From contig CP076324.1 of assembly GCA_018771605.1 (NCBI GenBank), positions 992,001 to 1,056,000 of the forward strand: DNA of 64,000 bases. The letters are read 5' to 3'. The translations under genes were made by a program, and so were the position numbers. This document shows positions 1 to 11,011 of the stretch, in pieces. Position 1 is the stretch's first letter; the number at the start of each line of letters is the position of its first letter. A model generated the notes under the pieces. It was not told the DNA's origin. It worked only from the letters and a program-made list of their open reading frames with translations, and ran no database searches. This DNA is from Aquificota bacterium (GTDB taxonomy: Bacteria > Aquificota > Aquificia > Aquificales > Aquificaceae).

Positions 1-268
1 AATTAGAAAAAACCATATCATAGAGGTGCATAAGGTAAGCCTGACCCACACCGGCCACGGCCTGTTTAAGGCTTAGCTCCTTTGGTCTCTCTTTTAGCCC
101 AAGCTTTTTTACCCCACACAGCACGGCACCAGAAGAGACCAACAAAGCTTTTATACCTTCTTCCCTCAAGGCTTTTATCTCCCCTGCAAGTCTGGAAAGA
201 AAGGCAAGGTCTATGTCCCCATCCTTAGTCTGTATAAGGTTAGACCCCAACTTTACTACTAATAGCAT
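1..268 (-). CDS. proB: Glutamate 5-kinase, N-terminal part (cut by window edge)
   Basis: The reverse strand reads from an ATG at 268 off the window edge, giving 89 residues beginning MLLVVKLGSNLIQ. The KLGSNL start, the LVSSGAV motif near residue 45 and the QAVAGVGQ segment near residue 70 are typical of the amino acid kinase domain of glutamate 5-kinase, which phosphorylates glutamate in the first step of proline synthesis. It is divergent from kdsA, with only 20 bases between the two starts, so the two promoters must overlap or lie inside each other's genes. The C-terminal part, including any PUA domain, lies outside the window. Confidence 0.85.
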   Translation of the reverse strand, partial: MLLVVKLGSNLIQTKDGDIDLAFLSRLAGEIKALREEGIKALLVSSGAVLCGVKKLGLKERPKELSLKQAVAGVGQAYLMHLYDMVFSN

Positions 269-285
269 AAGATGTTATATTTTAA

Positions 286-2420
<2,135 letters not shown>

Positions 2421-2449
2421 GAGAATATAATAATCCCTTTGAACCTATT

Positions 2450-2461
2450 GGGTGAGAAATT
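2450..2461 (+). repeat. Partial copy of the IS/MITE end sequence
   Basis: GGGTGAGAAATT matches 12 of the 17 bases of the terminal repeat seen on the insertion sequence at 51473-52438 and on two short elements in this window. It lies about 30 nt upstream of the purF start. It is probably a relic end, but 12 bases could occur by chance. Confidence 0.35.
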
Positions 2462-2473
2462 AAGTATAGGAAC

Positions 2474-2504
2474 TTTTTCAAATATTTTGAAAAAAAATTG
2501 AAGC
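2474..2504. repeat. Dyad-containing repeat, copy 1
   Basis: On the reverse strand this holds GCTTCAA, a T8 run and CAAAATATTTGAAA. The same string, with T7, occurs on the plus strand at 62588-62615. The core TTCAAAATATTTGAA is a dyad with 6-base arms around ATA. The copy forms the T-rich tail of the clpB terminator. Confidence 0.6.
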
Positions 2505-2523
2505 AAAGCCCCCATAAGGGGGC
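2490..2523 (-). terminator. Rho-independent terminator of clpB
   Basis: On the minus strand a GCCCCC/GGGGGC stem with a TTAT loop (2508-2523) follows the clpB stop by about 9 nt. It is followed by TTTGCTTCAA and an eight-T run. This separates clpB from purF, which is transcribed in the same direction. Confidence 0.8.
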
Positions 2524-2532
2524 TATAGCCTT

Positions 2533-5496
2533 TTATGAGGTTATGGGTTTAAAGACCAGATTGCCTTCTTCCGATAGGTCCACCAACACCCTTTGGCCAT
2601 CCTTTATCTCGCCCTTTATGATGAGGTTTGCAAGTGGAGTTTCAAGGTGTTTTTGGAGCGTTCTCTTTAGTGGTCTTGCGCCGTAGGCTGGGTCATAGCC
2701 AAGCCTTACAAGGTGTTCTTTTGCCCTCTCTGTTAGCTCTATGCTTATGTTCCTCTCCGCCAACCTTTTGTTTATTCCTGCCACCAAAAGGTCTATGATT
2801 TGGAAAAGTTCCCTCATGGTAAGAGGCTTAAAGACTATGACCTCATCTATACGGTTCAAAAACTCAGGCCTAAAGTGGTAACGAAGCTCCTCAAGGACCC
2901 TCTCCTTTGCCTTCTCAAACTCCCTTTGAACCTTTTCTTCATCCCCATCCACAGAGATGCTAAGCAGATATTGTGAGCCTATGTTGGAGGTCATGATAAT
3001 AACCGTATTTCTAAAGTCCACCGTCCTGCCGTGAGAGTCTGTTAGCCTTCCGTCGTCAAGCACCTGCAAGAAGAGGTCAAAAACCCTTGGGTGGGCCTTT
3101 TCCACCTCATCAAGGAGTATAACAGAGTAGGGCTTTCTCCTTACGGCTTCTGTTAGCTTTCCACCCTCTTCGTAGCCCACATAACCGGGTGGTGCGCCTA
3201 TGAGCTTTGCCACGCTATGTTCTTCCTTAAACTCGGACATATCAAGCCTTATTAGGGCATCCTCATCTCCAAAGAGTAGCTCGGCCAAAGCCTTTGAAAG
3301 CTCCGTTTTACCCACGCCTGTGGGACCAAGGAATAGGAAGCTTGCGATGGGTCTTTTTGGGTCCTTTAGGCCAGCCCTTGCCCTCCTTATGGCCTCGGAG
3401 ACTGCCACCACCGCATGCTCTTGGTCTATTACCCTCTTATGGAGTTCTTCTTCCAGCTTTAACAGTTTTTCCACTTCTTCTTCCCTTAGCTTGGACACTG
3501 GTATGCCAGTCCATTCGGAGACCACTTGGGCCACGTCATCCCATGTCACTACCAACTCCTCTGCTTTTTTGGACTCAAGCTCCTTAAGCTCCTTTTCAAG
3601 CTTTACCTTTTCAATCTTTAGGTTTGCTTCCCTTTCATAGTCTCCCTTCTCAGAGGCCTTTAGAATCTCCTGGTCAAGCTCCTCCATCCTCCTCTTTATT
3701 TCTGCTATCCTCGCATCCACACCACCAGCCTTAGAAAGTAAGGCTTGCTTTTCCTTTTCCAACTGAACCTTCTTTATCTTTAGCTGTGCCTCCTTCTCGT
3801 AGTTGCCTTCAAGGTAAGCCTTTTGGATCTCTTCCTCAAGGCTCCTTAGCTTCCTTTCTATCTCTTGAACCTCTGGAGGGACGGCCACAGCCGAGAGCTT
3901 TCTCCTTGCGGAAGCTTGGTCAAGGGCATCTATGGCCTTGTCTGGAAGCTTTCTAAAGGTCACGTACCTTTTTGTGAGCTTTACAGCAGCCTCTAAGGCC
4001 TCATCGGATATCTTTACCTTGTGGTGTTTTTCAAGCTTTGGCCTTAGGCCCTTTAGTATCTCAAGGGTTTCTTCCTCTGTAGGCTCTTCCACATATATGG
4101 GCTGGAACCTCCTTTCAAGGGCTGGGTCCTTCTCTATATACTTTCTGTATTCGTCCACCGTGGTAGCACCTATGACCCTTATCTCACCCCTTGCTAAGGG
4201 TGGCTTTAGCATGTTGCCCGCATCCACTGCACCTTCCGCCTTTCCTGCACCCACTACTGTGTGTATCTCATCTATAAAGAGTATTACATTGCCTCTTTGC
4301 TTTGCCTCTTCCAAAAGGCTCTTGAACCTTTCTTCAAACTCTCCCCTATACTTGGACCCAGCTATTATGGAACCTATATCTATGGCTATGATGGATTTGT
4401 CCTGAAGCTCTACCGGCACCTCCTTGTTTACTATCCTTTGGGCAAGCCCTTCCACTATGGCAGTTTTCCCTACTCCCGGGTCTCCAACAAGAACTGGGTT
4501 GTTCTTTGTCCTTCTCAAAAGCACTTCAATGACTTGGTTTATCTCCCTTTCCCTGCCTATTACAGGGTCAAGCTTGCCCTCCCTTGCCATCTGGGTGAGG
4601 TCCACCCCAAACCTCTCAAGGGCAGACTTTTCTTCTTCTCTTAGTTCTTGTGCTACGTCCTTCATCTTTTCACCTCCTGCTATATCTTCTAAAATCTTAC
4701 CAGCTATGGTATCTTTTGCCTCTAAAAGGCTTGCTACTATATGATAAGGTTCAACTTGAGATAGCCCTTCGGCTACCGCCTTGTCTTGTGCCTTTTCAAA
4801 GACCTTTATAAGGTTCTCCGAATAGTCAAAGGCTGGCTCCTTGCCAAAGACTATCTTCCCAACCGCATCCTTTACCCTTTCGGGCGACAGGCCTATTTCT
4901 TTTGCCTGCTCTACAAGGCTTGAAGCCTCAAGGGCCTTCTTTATAAGCCCGTCTATGCTTAATTTATTTTCAAGGAATGCCCTCACATCCTCCTGTTTAA
5001 AAACTGTGGAAAGGCTCCTTTCTACACTCTCCAACTGGCTTCTTATCTGGCTTTCCAACCTTTCAAGCCTTGTAAGCTCTATCTGGAGTTCTTGTAGGCT
5101 CCAATAGTCTCCATAGCGCTTTGCCCTTTCTATCTCCTCTTTTATTTCTCTTTTAGCCCTTTTTACTTTATCATATTCAATCTGTAGCTGTCCTATGTCC
5201 GACTTTACTTGCATTATCTTGCTTCTTAGGTCTATAAGGTGCTTGGCCTCTTGTTCCACAGCTTTGTTTATCTGAGAAGATAGCTTATCAAGGTATTCGG
5301 AAACCTTTCCATAAAGGCTCTTTGCGTCTATTCCTCTCTTTTCCAGATATTTTGCCAAGGCGGACTTTTCATCGGAAAGAAGGGCCAAAAGTAGGTGGTC
5401 TGTATCCACCTTACTATCTCCCCTCTTTTTTGCCAGTTCTTTTGCCTTGTTTAAATATTCAAGGGCTTTTGCAGACAGTAGGTTCTCGCTAATCAT
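2533..5496 (-). CDS. clpB: ClpB disaggregase, long form
   Basis: The 987-residue AAA+ chaperone rescues aggregated proteins with DnaK. Two ATPase modules are present, with Walker A motifs GDPGVGKTA and GPTGVGKTE and a long middle coiled coil between them. It is about 120 residues longer than the common 860-residue form. The extra length is in the N-terminal region: the first Clp_N repeat (about 1-62) is parted from the second (about 225-290) by a charged coiled-coil stretch around 70-175. Aquifex ClpB is recalled to be similarly long. A GGAGGTGG ribosome site precedes the ATG, and promoter and terminator flank a single-gene unit. The final domain runs to the [14 protein letters not shown] end, so the protein is complete. 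Confidence 0.96.
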   Translation of the reverse strand: MISENLLSAKALEYLNKAKELAKKRGDSKVDTDHLLLALLSDEKSALAKYLEKRGIDAKSLYGKVSEYLDKLSSQINKAVEQEAKHLIDLRSKIMQVKSDIGQLQIEYDKVKRAKREIKEEIERAKRYGDYWSLQELQIELTRLERLESQIRSQLESVERSLSTVFKQEDVRAFLENKLSIDGLIKKALEASSLVEQAKEIGLSPERVKDAVGKIVFGKEPAFDYSENLIKVFEKAQDKAVAEGLSQVEPYHIVASLLEAKDTIAGKILEDIAGGEKMKDVAQELREEEKSALERFGVDLTQMAREGKLDPVIGREREINQVIEVLLRRTKNNPVLVGDPGVGKTAIVEGLAQRIVNKEVPVELQDKSIIAIDIGSIIAGSKYRGEFEERFKSLLEEAKQRGNVILFIDEIHTVVGAGKAEGAVDAGNMLKPPLARGEIRVIGATTVDEYRKYIEKDPALERRFQPIYVEEPTEEETLEILKGLRPKLEKHHKVKISDEALEAAVKLTKRYVTFRKLPDKAIDALDQASARRKLSAVAVPPEVQEIERKLRSLEEEIQKAYLEGNYEKEAQLKIKKVQLEKEKQALLSKAGGVDARIAEIKRRMEELDQEILKASEKGDYEREANLKIEKVKLEKELKELESKKAEELVVTWDDVAQVVSEWTGIPVSKLREEEVEKLLKLEEELHKRVIDQEHAVVAVSEAIRRARAGLKDPKRPIASFLFLGPTGVGKTELSKALAELLFGDEDALIRLDMSEFKEEHSVAKLIGAPPGYVGYEEGGKLTEAVRRKPYSVILLDEVEKAHPRVFDLFLQVLDDGRLTDSHGRTVDFRNTVIIMTSNIGSQYLLSISVDGDEEKVQREFEKAKERVLEELRYHFRPEFLNRIDEVIVFKPLTMRELFQIIDLLVAGINKRLAERNISIELTERAKEHLVRLGYDPAYGARPLKRTLQKHLETPLANLIIKGEIKDGQRVLVDLSEEGNLVFKPITS

Positions 5497-5527
5497 CTTC
5501 CACCTCCAAAATTTTATAGTAGTTTTT

Positions 5528-5555
5528 ATAATATGCTTTAGTGTATTTTTGTCAA
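5528..5555 (-). promoter_or_regulatory. clpB promoter
   Basis: Minus strand TTGACA (5555-5550), a 16-nt spacer, then TATTAT (5533-5528). The ATG follows about 31 nt further with a strong GGAGGTGG site. No HrcA-type (CIRCE) inverted repeat is visible. Confidence 0.75.
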
Positions 5556-5616
5556 GTTTTGCCTTGAGAAAGCTTTTTTCTTCCCTATACCTTCCTTAAT
5601 GGTATAAAATTAAGGT

Positions 5617-5889
5617 ATGGTAGCCTATAGGGTTTATGTCAGCGGTATAGTGCAGGGGGTAGGCTACAGGGCCTTTACAAAAAGGCTTGCTCATAGCTAT
5701 GGCCTTGCAGGTTGGGTAAAAAACTTGCCCGATGGTAGGGTGGAGGTCTTTGTGCAGGGGGATGAAGAGGTAGTGTGGGCTTTCTTAAAAGAACTTTTTA
5801 AGGGTCCTCCCGCGGGAAGGGTAGACCGCATGGAGGTCCTAAAGGAGGTGCCAAGAGATGAAGAAAGGGATTTTACTATTAGGTATTAG
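5617..5889 (+). CDS. acyP: Acylphosphatase
   Basis: The 90-residue protein hydrolyses carboxyl-phosphate bonds in small acyl phosphates. The signature GIVQGVGYRAF (residues 10-20) holds the catalytic Arg18, and Asn36 lies in GWVKNLPDGRVEV. The length is the usual one. TAAAAT ends 6 nt before the ATG and no Shine-Dalgarno is seen, so the transcript may be leaderless. The last 32 nt overlap the start of the LysM gene downstream, whose ribosome site lies inside acyP. Confidence 0.93.
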   Translation: MVAYRVYVSGIVQGVGYRAFTKRLAHSYGLAGWVKNLPDGRVEVFVQGDEEVVWAFLKELFKGPPAGRVDRMEVLKEVPRDEERDFTIRY

Positions 5890-7450
5890 CCTTAGCTTTG
5901 CCCTTGCCTTTGAGTGTAAAGATTATACGGTAAGGAAGGGTGATAGCTTAGAAAAGATAGCCAAAAGGGAAGGCGTAAGCCTTGAAAGCCTAAAAAAAGC
6001 TAACAAAAACATAGATGAAAGACAGCTTAAAGTGGGTCAAAAGCTATGCATACCTGTCAAAAGCGCAAAAAAGGCCACATCAGAAAAATATGCCATATAT
6101 GAGGTTAAAAAGGGTGATACTCTTCAAAAGATAGCGGAAAGCTTTGGGGTTGATGTGGAAGATTTAAAGGAATTTAACGGTTTAAAGGATGAAAAGATTG
6201 TAGAAGGACAAAAGATAAAGATACCAGCGCCAAAGGCTATATCAAAAAAGAAGGGAGAAGATAAAGACTATGAACTCTACACGATTAAACGTGGTGGTAG
6301 GCTAAAGGATGTGGCAAAGGCCACTGGAGTGCCTTTAAAGGAGCTTGAAAAACTAAATCCTGACCTAAAAGGCAAGTTTTTGTCTGCTGGCACAAAGGTG
6401 AAGATACCAAAAGACGCCACTCAAGCGAAGAAAGAGGAAGGCAAAAGAGAAGAAGATTACCAGTTTTACACGGTTAAAAGAGGAGCAAGGCTAAAAGATG
6501 TGGCAAAAACCACGGGAATATCTTTAAAAGAACTTGAAAGGCTTAACCCAGAATTGAAAGATAGATGGCTTAAAGCTGGAACTAAAGTAAAAATACCAAA
6601 AAGTTCCATGGAAGCGAAATCCGGTGAAGGAACAAAGGAAGAAGGCTATGCTTATTATAGAGTCAAAAGAAAGGTTAAGCTTGAACATGTGGCAAAAGCC
6701 ACCGGCACATCTTTAAAAGAGCTTGAAAGACTAAATCCAGACCTTAAAGACAAATGGCTCTCCCCAGGGACCAAGGTGAAAATACCCGTCAAAGAGGCAA
6801 AAAGGACAAAGGAGGAGGGCAATTATGACTTTTACACCGTTAAACGTAGCGGAAGGCTAAGGGATGTGGCAAGGGCCACGGGAGTGCCTTTAAAGGAACT
6901 TGAAAAGCTTAACCCAGAATTAAAAGGCAAATTGTTAAAGGCTGGAACGAAGGTAAAAATACCAAAGCAAGAGGTGGCTTCTAAGCCTGTTCAAGAGGAG
7001 ATGCCCAAAAAGGATGAAAGAAATAAGGAGGACAAGTATATTGTCAAGGACTTAGAGAAGGAGAATAATAAAACAAGCGCAAGCTTACCAAGGAACCTCA
7101 ATATACTACCGCCGGTAGAAGGTAAGATATCAAAAGTGCCAAAGGGTGTGGAAATACATGCACCATGTTCTGCACCAGTAAAAGCAGTAGAGGATGGTAG
7201 AGTGATATACAGCGGTGGAGACCTACAGGCTTATGGGAACATGGTTATAATTGAGCATGATAATTTTATATCCTTGTACGCTTACAATGAGACAAACCTT
7301 GTCAAAAGGGGAGAAAGGGTAAGCAAAGGGCAAACCATAGCAAAGGTGGGCAAAAAGAACAACTCCGATGAGTGTATGCTAAGGTTTGAAATAAGAAACA
7401 AGGAAGGTATTCCTTTGGACCCAACGGAGTATATTAAGGATATTCAGTAA
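5858..7450 (+). CDS. Secreted six-LysM protein with degenerate M23 domain
   Basis: The 530-residue protein begins with a signal peptide (MKKGILLLGISLSFALAF). Six LysM peptidoglycan-binding modules follow, at about 20-70, 83-128, 145-190, 208-253, 273-318 and 330-375. Modules 3-6 are near copies joined by Lys/Glu-rich linkers. The C-terminal 110 residues have the fold pattern of an M23 (LytM) peptidase, with A..PV.A..DGRV and GNMVIIEHDN. The zinc ligands are missing, however: the HxGxD position reads KGVEI and the HLH position reads MLR. By analogy with EnvC and NlpD it may activate an amidase rather than cut peptidoglycan itself. AGGAGGTG lies 9 nt upstream of the ATG within acyP. The end overlaps upp. 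Confidence 0.85.
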   Translation: MKKGILLLGISLSFALAFECKDYTVRKGDSLEKIAKREGVSLESLKKANKNIDERQLKVGQKLCIPVKSAKKATSEKYAIYEVKKGDTLQKIAESFGVDVEDLKEFNGLKDEKIVEGQKIKIPAPKAISKKKGEDKDYELYTIKRGGRLKDVAKATGVPLKELEKLNPDLKGKFLSAGTKVKIPKDATQAKKEEGKREEDYQFYTVKRGARLKDVAKTTGISLKELERLNPELKDRWLKAGTKVKIPKSSMEAKSGEGTKEEGYAYYRVKRKVKLEHVAKATGTSLKELERLNPDLKDKWLSPGTKVKIPVKEAKRTKEEGNYDFYTVKRSGRLRDVARATGVPLKELEKLNPELKGKLLKAGTKVKIPKQEVASKPVQEEMPKKDERNKEDKYIVKDLEKENNKTSASLPRNLNILPPVEGKISKVPKGVEIHAPCSAPVKAVEDGRVIYSGGDLQAYGNMVIIEHDNFISLYAYNETNLVKRGERVSKGQTIAKVGKKNNSDECMLRFEIRNKEGIPLDPTEYIKDIQ

Positions 7451-8061
7451 AAAGTCTATCGCCCATATCTCCTACGCCCGGCACTATGTAGCCCTTTTGG
7501 TTTAGCCCTCTATCTACGCTTACAACAAACAGGTTCACATCTGGATGTAAAGAAAGCACCTTTTCTATCCCCTCTGGAGAAGCCACCAAGTTCAAAGAGA
7601 ATATCCTTTCAGGCCTTTCTGCTTTTATCTCCTCCAAAGCCATACTCAAAGTGCCGCCCGTTGCCAGCATGGGGTCAAGCACTATAATCCATTTGTCCTT
7701 TATGTCTGGAATCCTTTTGTAATACAGTGTGGGCCTTAGGCTTTCTTCATTCCTCCTTATGGCCAAAAAGCCTGCCTTTGCCCTTGGAAAGGCTCTTAAA
7801 GCTCCGTTTAGCATGGGCATGCCAGCCCTAAGTATGCACAGAAGCACAATTTTTTTCTTCTTCAACAAACTCAAAAATACTCTCTTCCAAAGGAGTTTCT
7901 ATTCTTTCGTTCCTAATGGGTGCCTCTTCCATCAAGTAGGGCATACACATTAAAGTTAGCTCTTCCACAAGGCTTCTTAGCCTTTCTGGTGGATTTCTTT
8001 TGTCTCTTATTGTATTTAGCTTGTGTTTCAAGAGTGGATTATCAAGCACTTTCAACGGCAT
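7434..8061 (-). pseudogene. upp: Uracil phosphoribosyltransferase, frame broken at an A7 run
   Basis: Two overlapping minus-strand frames together make one Upp. The first (8061 to about 7856) ends IETPLEESIFEFVEEE; the second continues KIVLLCILRAG and carries the PRPP loop VLDPMLATGGT and the uracil-binding GYIVPGVGDMGDR end. Removing one A from the A7 run (T7 at 7850-7856 on the plus strand) gives an unbroken 208-residue protein, the usual Upp length. The enzyme salvages uracil to UMP. The break may be a sequence error, a recent mutation, or a site of transcriptional slippage; all residues downstream look conserved, which argues against an old pseudogene. The start overlaps rusA by 20 nt. 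Confidence 0.85.
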
Positions 8062-8416
8062 CTTTAAACTCTCCTATGCGCACAATGGTGCCTTGCTGGC
8101 CCTTTATAACCCTCTTTATGGTTCTTACTTCATATATCTGGCTATCGTTTTTGATAACTCCCCCCTTCTCCAAAATGTCCCAAAGACTTTTTAGCATGTT
8201 ATCTATATCCCTTCTCCTGTGGTTAGGAAGCACAAGCTCTACATAAACGGAAAGTTTACTTTCAAGCGGCTCACCCTTATACTGCTCTTTTATCTCCCAT
8301 AAGGCCCTAACCTCCCAGTTCTTTACCCTCGGCGGCTTAAAGACCTTGCCACCTTTTCTCCTTATGTATCTGTTGCTCTTTGGAACAGGAAGCAAAGAGA
8401 GCCTAAGCTCTATCAT
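8042..8416 (-). CDS. rusA: RusA-family Holliday junction resolvase
   Basis: A 124-residue protein with the RusA pattern: PVPKSNRYIRRKGGK near residue 10, the RRDIDNMLKSLWDIL motif near 70 and GVIKNDSQIYE near 85, which supply the metal-binding aspartates. RusA cuts four-way DNA junctions; it is best known from prophages but is also a standing gene in Aquifex. I chose the ATG at 8416, which overlaps the previous stop in ATGA, over a start 21 nt upstream. It sits in a coupled set dapA-DUF4149-rusA-upp. Confidence 0.85.
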   Translation of the reverse strand: MIELRLSLLPVPKSNRYIRRKGGKVFKPPRVKNWEVRALWEIKEQYKGEPLESKLSVYVELVLPNHRRRDIDNMLKSLWDILEKGGVIKNDSQIYEVRTIKRVIKGQQGTIVRIGEFKDAVESA

Positions 8417-8805
8417 CTTCTCATCAAAAGCACACACATAACTAAAACCAAGAGAAGGCTAAGAAGGTTTACTCCCATGGAAATACCATGCCATTTCATA
8501 AAGGCGTTATAATCCACAGGCTTTAGGGCGTGTGCTGTGGGAAGTATATAAAAGACATGTATGGCATTGAGAAAAAGGGTTAAGAGGGCCATAAGAGCTA
8601 TAAGCCTTCCAAGCTTAAAGCCTAAGATAAGGGTTATGAAGGAAACCACCAGACCAATGCTGAAATAAACTGGAAAGACCCTTTCTACCACCGCACCAGC
8701 TTGCTCCTTTTGGAGGACTCTAAAGAGGGTGGGAGCTACAAAGAAGCTAAAGAAGGAGCCAAGCCCAAGGTAGGCTGAGTTTATAAACAGGAGAAATTTA
8801 CTCAT
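8413..8805 (-). CDS. DUF4149/TMEM205-like membrane protein
   Basis: A 130-residue protein with four hydrophobic segments and the sequence pattern of DUF4149, including GLGSFFSFFVAPTLFRVL at the start, VERVFPVYFSIGL in the middle and FMKWHGISMGVNLL near the end. The function of the family is unknown. It overlaps the dapA stop by 8 nt and the rusA start by 4 nt, so it is translated with them. The family call rests on recalled motifs. Confidence 0.7.
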   Translation of the reverse strand: MSKFLLFINSAYLGLGSFFSFFVAPTLFRVLQKEQAGAVVERVFPVYFSIGLVVSFITLILGFKLGRLIALMALLTLFLNAIHVFYILPTAHALKPVDYNAFMKWHGISMGVNLLSLLLVLVMCVLLMRR

Positions 8806-9688
8806 CTCTGACCACCGGAAGGTTGTAGGACCTTAACACTTGAAGTAGTTTTTTTTCATTTTCTGGCTTCATGGGACACATGGGCAGTCTAAACTCCTTT
8901 TCGCACATACCAAGGGCCCAGCAGGCTGTTTTTACAGGGATAGGGTTGGTTTCTATGAAAAGTATCTTAAAAAGGTCAAAAAGGTGGTAGTGCATTTCCC
9001 TCGCCTTTTGAAAATCACCCTTTAGGGCATAATCTACCATGGCCTTTACTTCCCTCGGCATTATGTTGTTTGCTACAGATATAACCCCCTTGGCACCCAA
9101 AGCCATCATAGGCAAGGTTAGAGAATCATCTCCAGAGAGTATGGTGAAGTTTTCTCCCAAAAGCCTCCTTAGTTCTGATATTCTATCCATGTTTGGCGTA
9201 GATTCCTTAGAGCCTATTATATTTGGGCAATCTTTTACAAGCCTGTATATGGTTTCCGGTGCTATCTCCACACCCGTCCTTGAAGGTATGTTATAAAGGA
9301 TTATGGGAATATCCACCTCATCGGCCACCGTTTTGAAGTGCTGATAGAGGCCTTCCTGAGTTGGCTTATTGTAGTAAGGCACCACCAAAAGACAAGCATC
9401 CACACCCACCTTTTTGGCATGGGTGGTTAATTCTATGGCTTCGTGGGTGGCGTTGGCTCCTGTTCCAGCTATTATCTTTATCCTACCCTTGGCGTAGTTT
9501 ACCGCATGCTCTATAACCTTTTCATGTTCTTCAAAGGTCAAGGTGGGCGATTCGCCAGTTGTTCCACACACAAGTATGGCGTCCGTATGGTTGTTGATAT
9601 GAAAATCTATAAGGTTCTCAAGGGCTTTGAAATCCACTTCTCCATCTTTGAAAGGCGTGATGAGAGCTACTATTGACCCATAAAACAT
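8798..9688 (-). CDS. dapA: 4-hydroxy-tetrahydrodipicolinate synthase
   Basis: The 296-residue enzyme condenses pyruvate and aspartate semialdehyde in lysine and peptidoglycan precursor synthesis. It shows GTTGESPTL, PYYNKPTQEGLYQHF, YNIPSRTGVE with the active-site Tyr, and IIGSKES with the Schiff-base Lys. An open frame continues 49 codons upstream, but the family begins at MFYGSIVALITPF. TATAAT lies 7 nt upstream of that ATG, so I place the start at 9688. It leads a unit with DUF4149, rusA and upp. lysA at the window end belongs to the same pathway. Confidence 0.94.
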   Translation of the reverse strand: MFYGSIVALITPFKDGEVDFKALENLIDFHINNHTDAILVCGTTGESPTLTFEEHEKVIEHAVNYAKGRIKIIAGTGANATHEAIELTTHAKKVGVDACLLVVPYYNKPTQEGLYQHFKTVADEVDIPIILYNIPSRTGVEIAPETIYRLVKDCPNIIGSKESTPNMDRISELRRLLGENFTILSGDDSLTLPMMALGAKGVISVANNIMPREVKAMVDYALKGDFQKAREMHYHLFDLFKILFIETNPIPVKTACWALGMCEKEFRLPMCPMKPENEKKLLQVLRSYNLPVVRDE

Positions 9689-9695
9689 GGAATAG

Positions 9696-9701
9696 ATTAT
9701 A
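9696..9701 (-). promoter_or_regulatory. dapA -10 hexamer
   Basis: TATAAT on the minus strand, 7 nt before the chosen ATG and with no Shine-Dalgarno between. This would give a leaderless or near-leaderless mRNA. Confidence 0.5.
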
Positions 9702-9787
9702 ACACCAAAAAGCATGTAGGGTAAGAAATCCCCCTTGGGAAATTGGACCTTTAATTTCTTTATTATGTAAAAGAAAATAATTAGCAG

Positions 9788-9816
9788 TTGCATTTTTTTA
9801 GCATTATGTTTATAAT
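9788..9816 (+). promoter_or_regulatory. Promoter of the dihaem peroxidase gene
   Basis: TTGCAT (9788-9793), a 17-nt spacer and TATAAT (9811-9816). A leader of about 35 nt with AGGAGGTGAT leads to the ATG at 9857. Confidence 0.75.
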
Positions 9817-9856
9817 TATATCCATATATTAGCAAAACCTAATAGGAGGTGATATC

Positions 9857-10918
9857 ATGAGGAAAGGAAGGTGGTTGGTAAGTGGTCTGGTTTTGGGTGC
9901 AGGGGCCTTTGCGGTAGTAGCCTATGCAGGAAAGGCTTCCAAGGACATAATAACTCCACAGGAGGCAAGGAAATATTTCTCACCCATCACCCAAAAGGTG
10001 GTAGACAACCCACAAAATCCTGTAACACAACAAAAGGTAGAGCTTGGTAGGATGCTTTATCACGACCCTAGGCTTTCCAAAAGCGGCCTTATAAGCTGTA
10101 ATACGTGCCACAACCTTGCCAGCGGAGGAGTAGACAACCTTCCAACAAGCATAGGACACAAATGGCAAATGGGACCTGTTAATGCTCCCACAGTTTATAA
10201 TGCAGCCTTCCACATAGCCCAGTTCTGGGATGGAAGGGCAAAGGACTTGGAGGAGCAAGCCAAAGGGCCCATACTTAACCCCAAGGAAATGGCCATGCCA
10301 AGCGAAGAGGAGGCAGTAAAAAGGATAGCTTCCATCCCACAATACAGAGAACTGTTTGCAAAGGCTTTCCCTGGTGAAAAGGAACCTATAACCTACGATA
10401 ATATTGCCAAAGCCATAGCAGCCTTTGAAAGGACACTTCTAACACCTTCTCGCTTTGACAAGTTCCTAATGGGTGATACAAAGGCTCTAACAGCAGAAGA
10501 AAAGAAAGGACTAAAGCTTTTCATTGAAAAGGGTTGTGCAAGCTGTCATAATGGTGTGGCTTTGGGTGGAACTATGTTCCAAAAGATGGGTATTGTAAAG
10601 CCATACAACTCCACAAGCCCGGCAAAGGGAAGGTATGATGTGACCAAGAAGCCAGAGGATATGTATGTCTTCAAGGTTCCATCTCTTAGGAATGTGGAAA
10701 GGACTGCACCATACTTCCACGACGGTCAAGTTTGGAGCTTGGAAGAGGCTGTAAGGATAATGGCGGATATCCAGCTTGGAGTTCAGCTAAAGGATGATGA
10801 GGTAAGGGCTATAGTAGCCTTCCTTAAGTCTTTGAACGGTGAGATTCCAAAGCATGCTTTGACACTGCCAGTCCTTCCACCATCCACCGAAAAAACACCA
10901 AAACCTTCCTTTGACTAA
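9857..10918 (+). CDS. Dihaem cytochrome c peroxidase (CcpA/MauG family)
   Basis: The 353-residue periplasmic protein has a signal peptide (about 1-24) and two c-type haem sites, CNTCH at 81-85 and CASCH at 227-231. Other family marks are GPVNAPTVYNAAF, FWDGRAKDLEEQA and FKVPSLRNVERTAPYFHDG. Such enzymes reduce H2O2 with electrons from a small cytochrome. MauG-like relatives modify proteins instead, so the substrate is inferred. It is a single-gene unit with its own promoter, strong ribosome site and terminator. Confidence 0.9.
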   Translation: MRKGRWLVSGLVLGAGAFAVVAYAGKASKDIITPQEARKYFSPITQKVVDNPQNPVTQQKVELGRMLYHDPRLSKSGLISCNTCHNLASGGVDNLPTSIGHKWQMGPVNAPTVYNAAFHIAQFWDGRAKDLEEQAKGPILNPKEMAMPSEEEAVKRIASIPQYRELFAKAFPGEKEPITYDNIAKAIAAFERTLLTPSRFDKFLMGDTKALTAEEKKGLKLFIEKGCASCHNGVALGGTMFQKMGIVKPYNSTSPAKGRYDVTKKPEDMYVFKVPSLRNVERTAPYFHDGQVWSLEEAVRIMADIQLGVQLKDDEVRAIVAFLKSLNGEIPKHALTLPVLPPSTEKTPKPSFD

Positions 10919-10925
10919 TACCCCA

Positions 10926-10950
10926 CGGGGGCTTTGCCCCCCATTTAAAA
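10926..10950 (+). terminator. Terminator after the peroxidase gene
   Basis: A GGGGGC/GCCCCC stem with a TTT loop begins 8 nt after the TAA. The following ATTTAAAA is only weakly T-rich, so termination efficiency is uncertain. Confidence 0.6.
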
Positions 10951-11011
10951 CTCAGAAAAACTTGAAACTTTCAACACTTTGACCTAAATTTAAGCACTCC
11001 ATACTTGTGCT

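Noticed and set aside
5858-7450. Active M23 endopeptidase
   Set aside because: None of the zinc ligands of the family is present.
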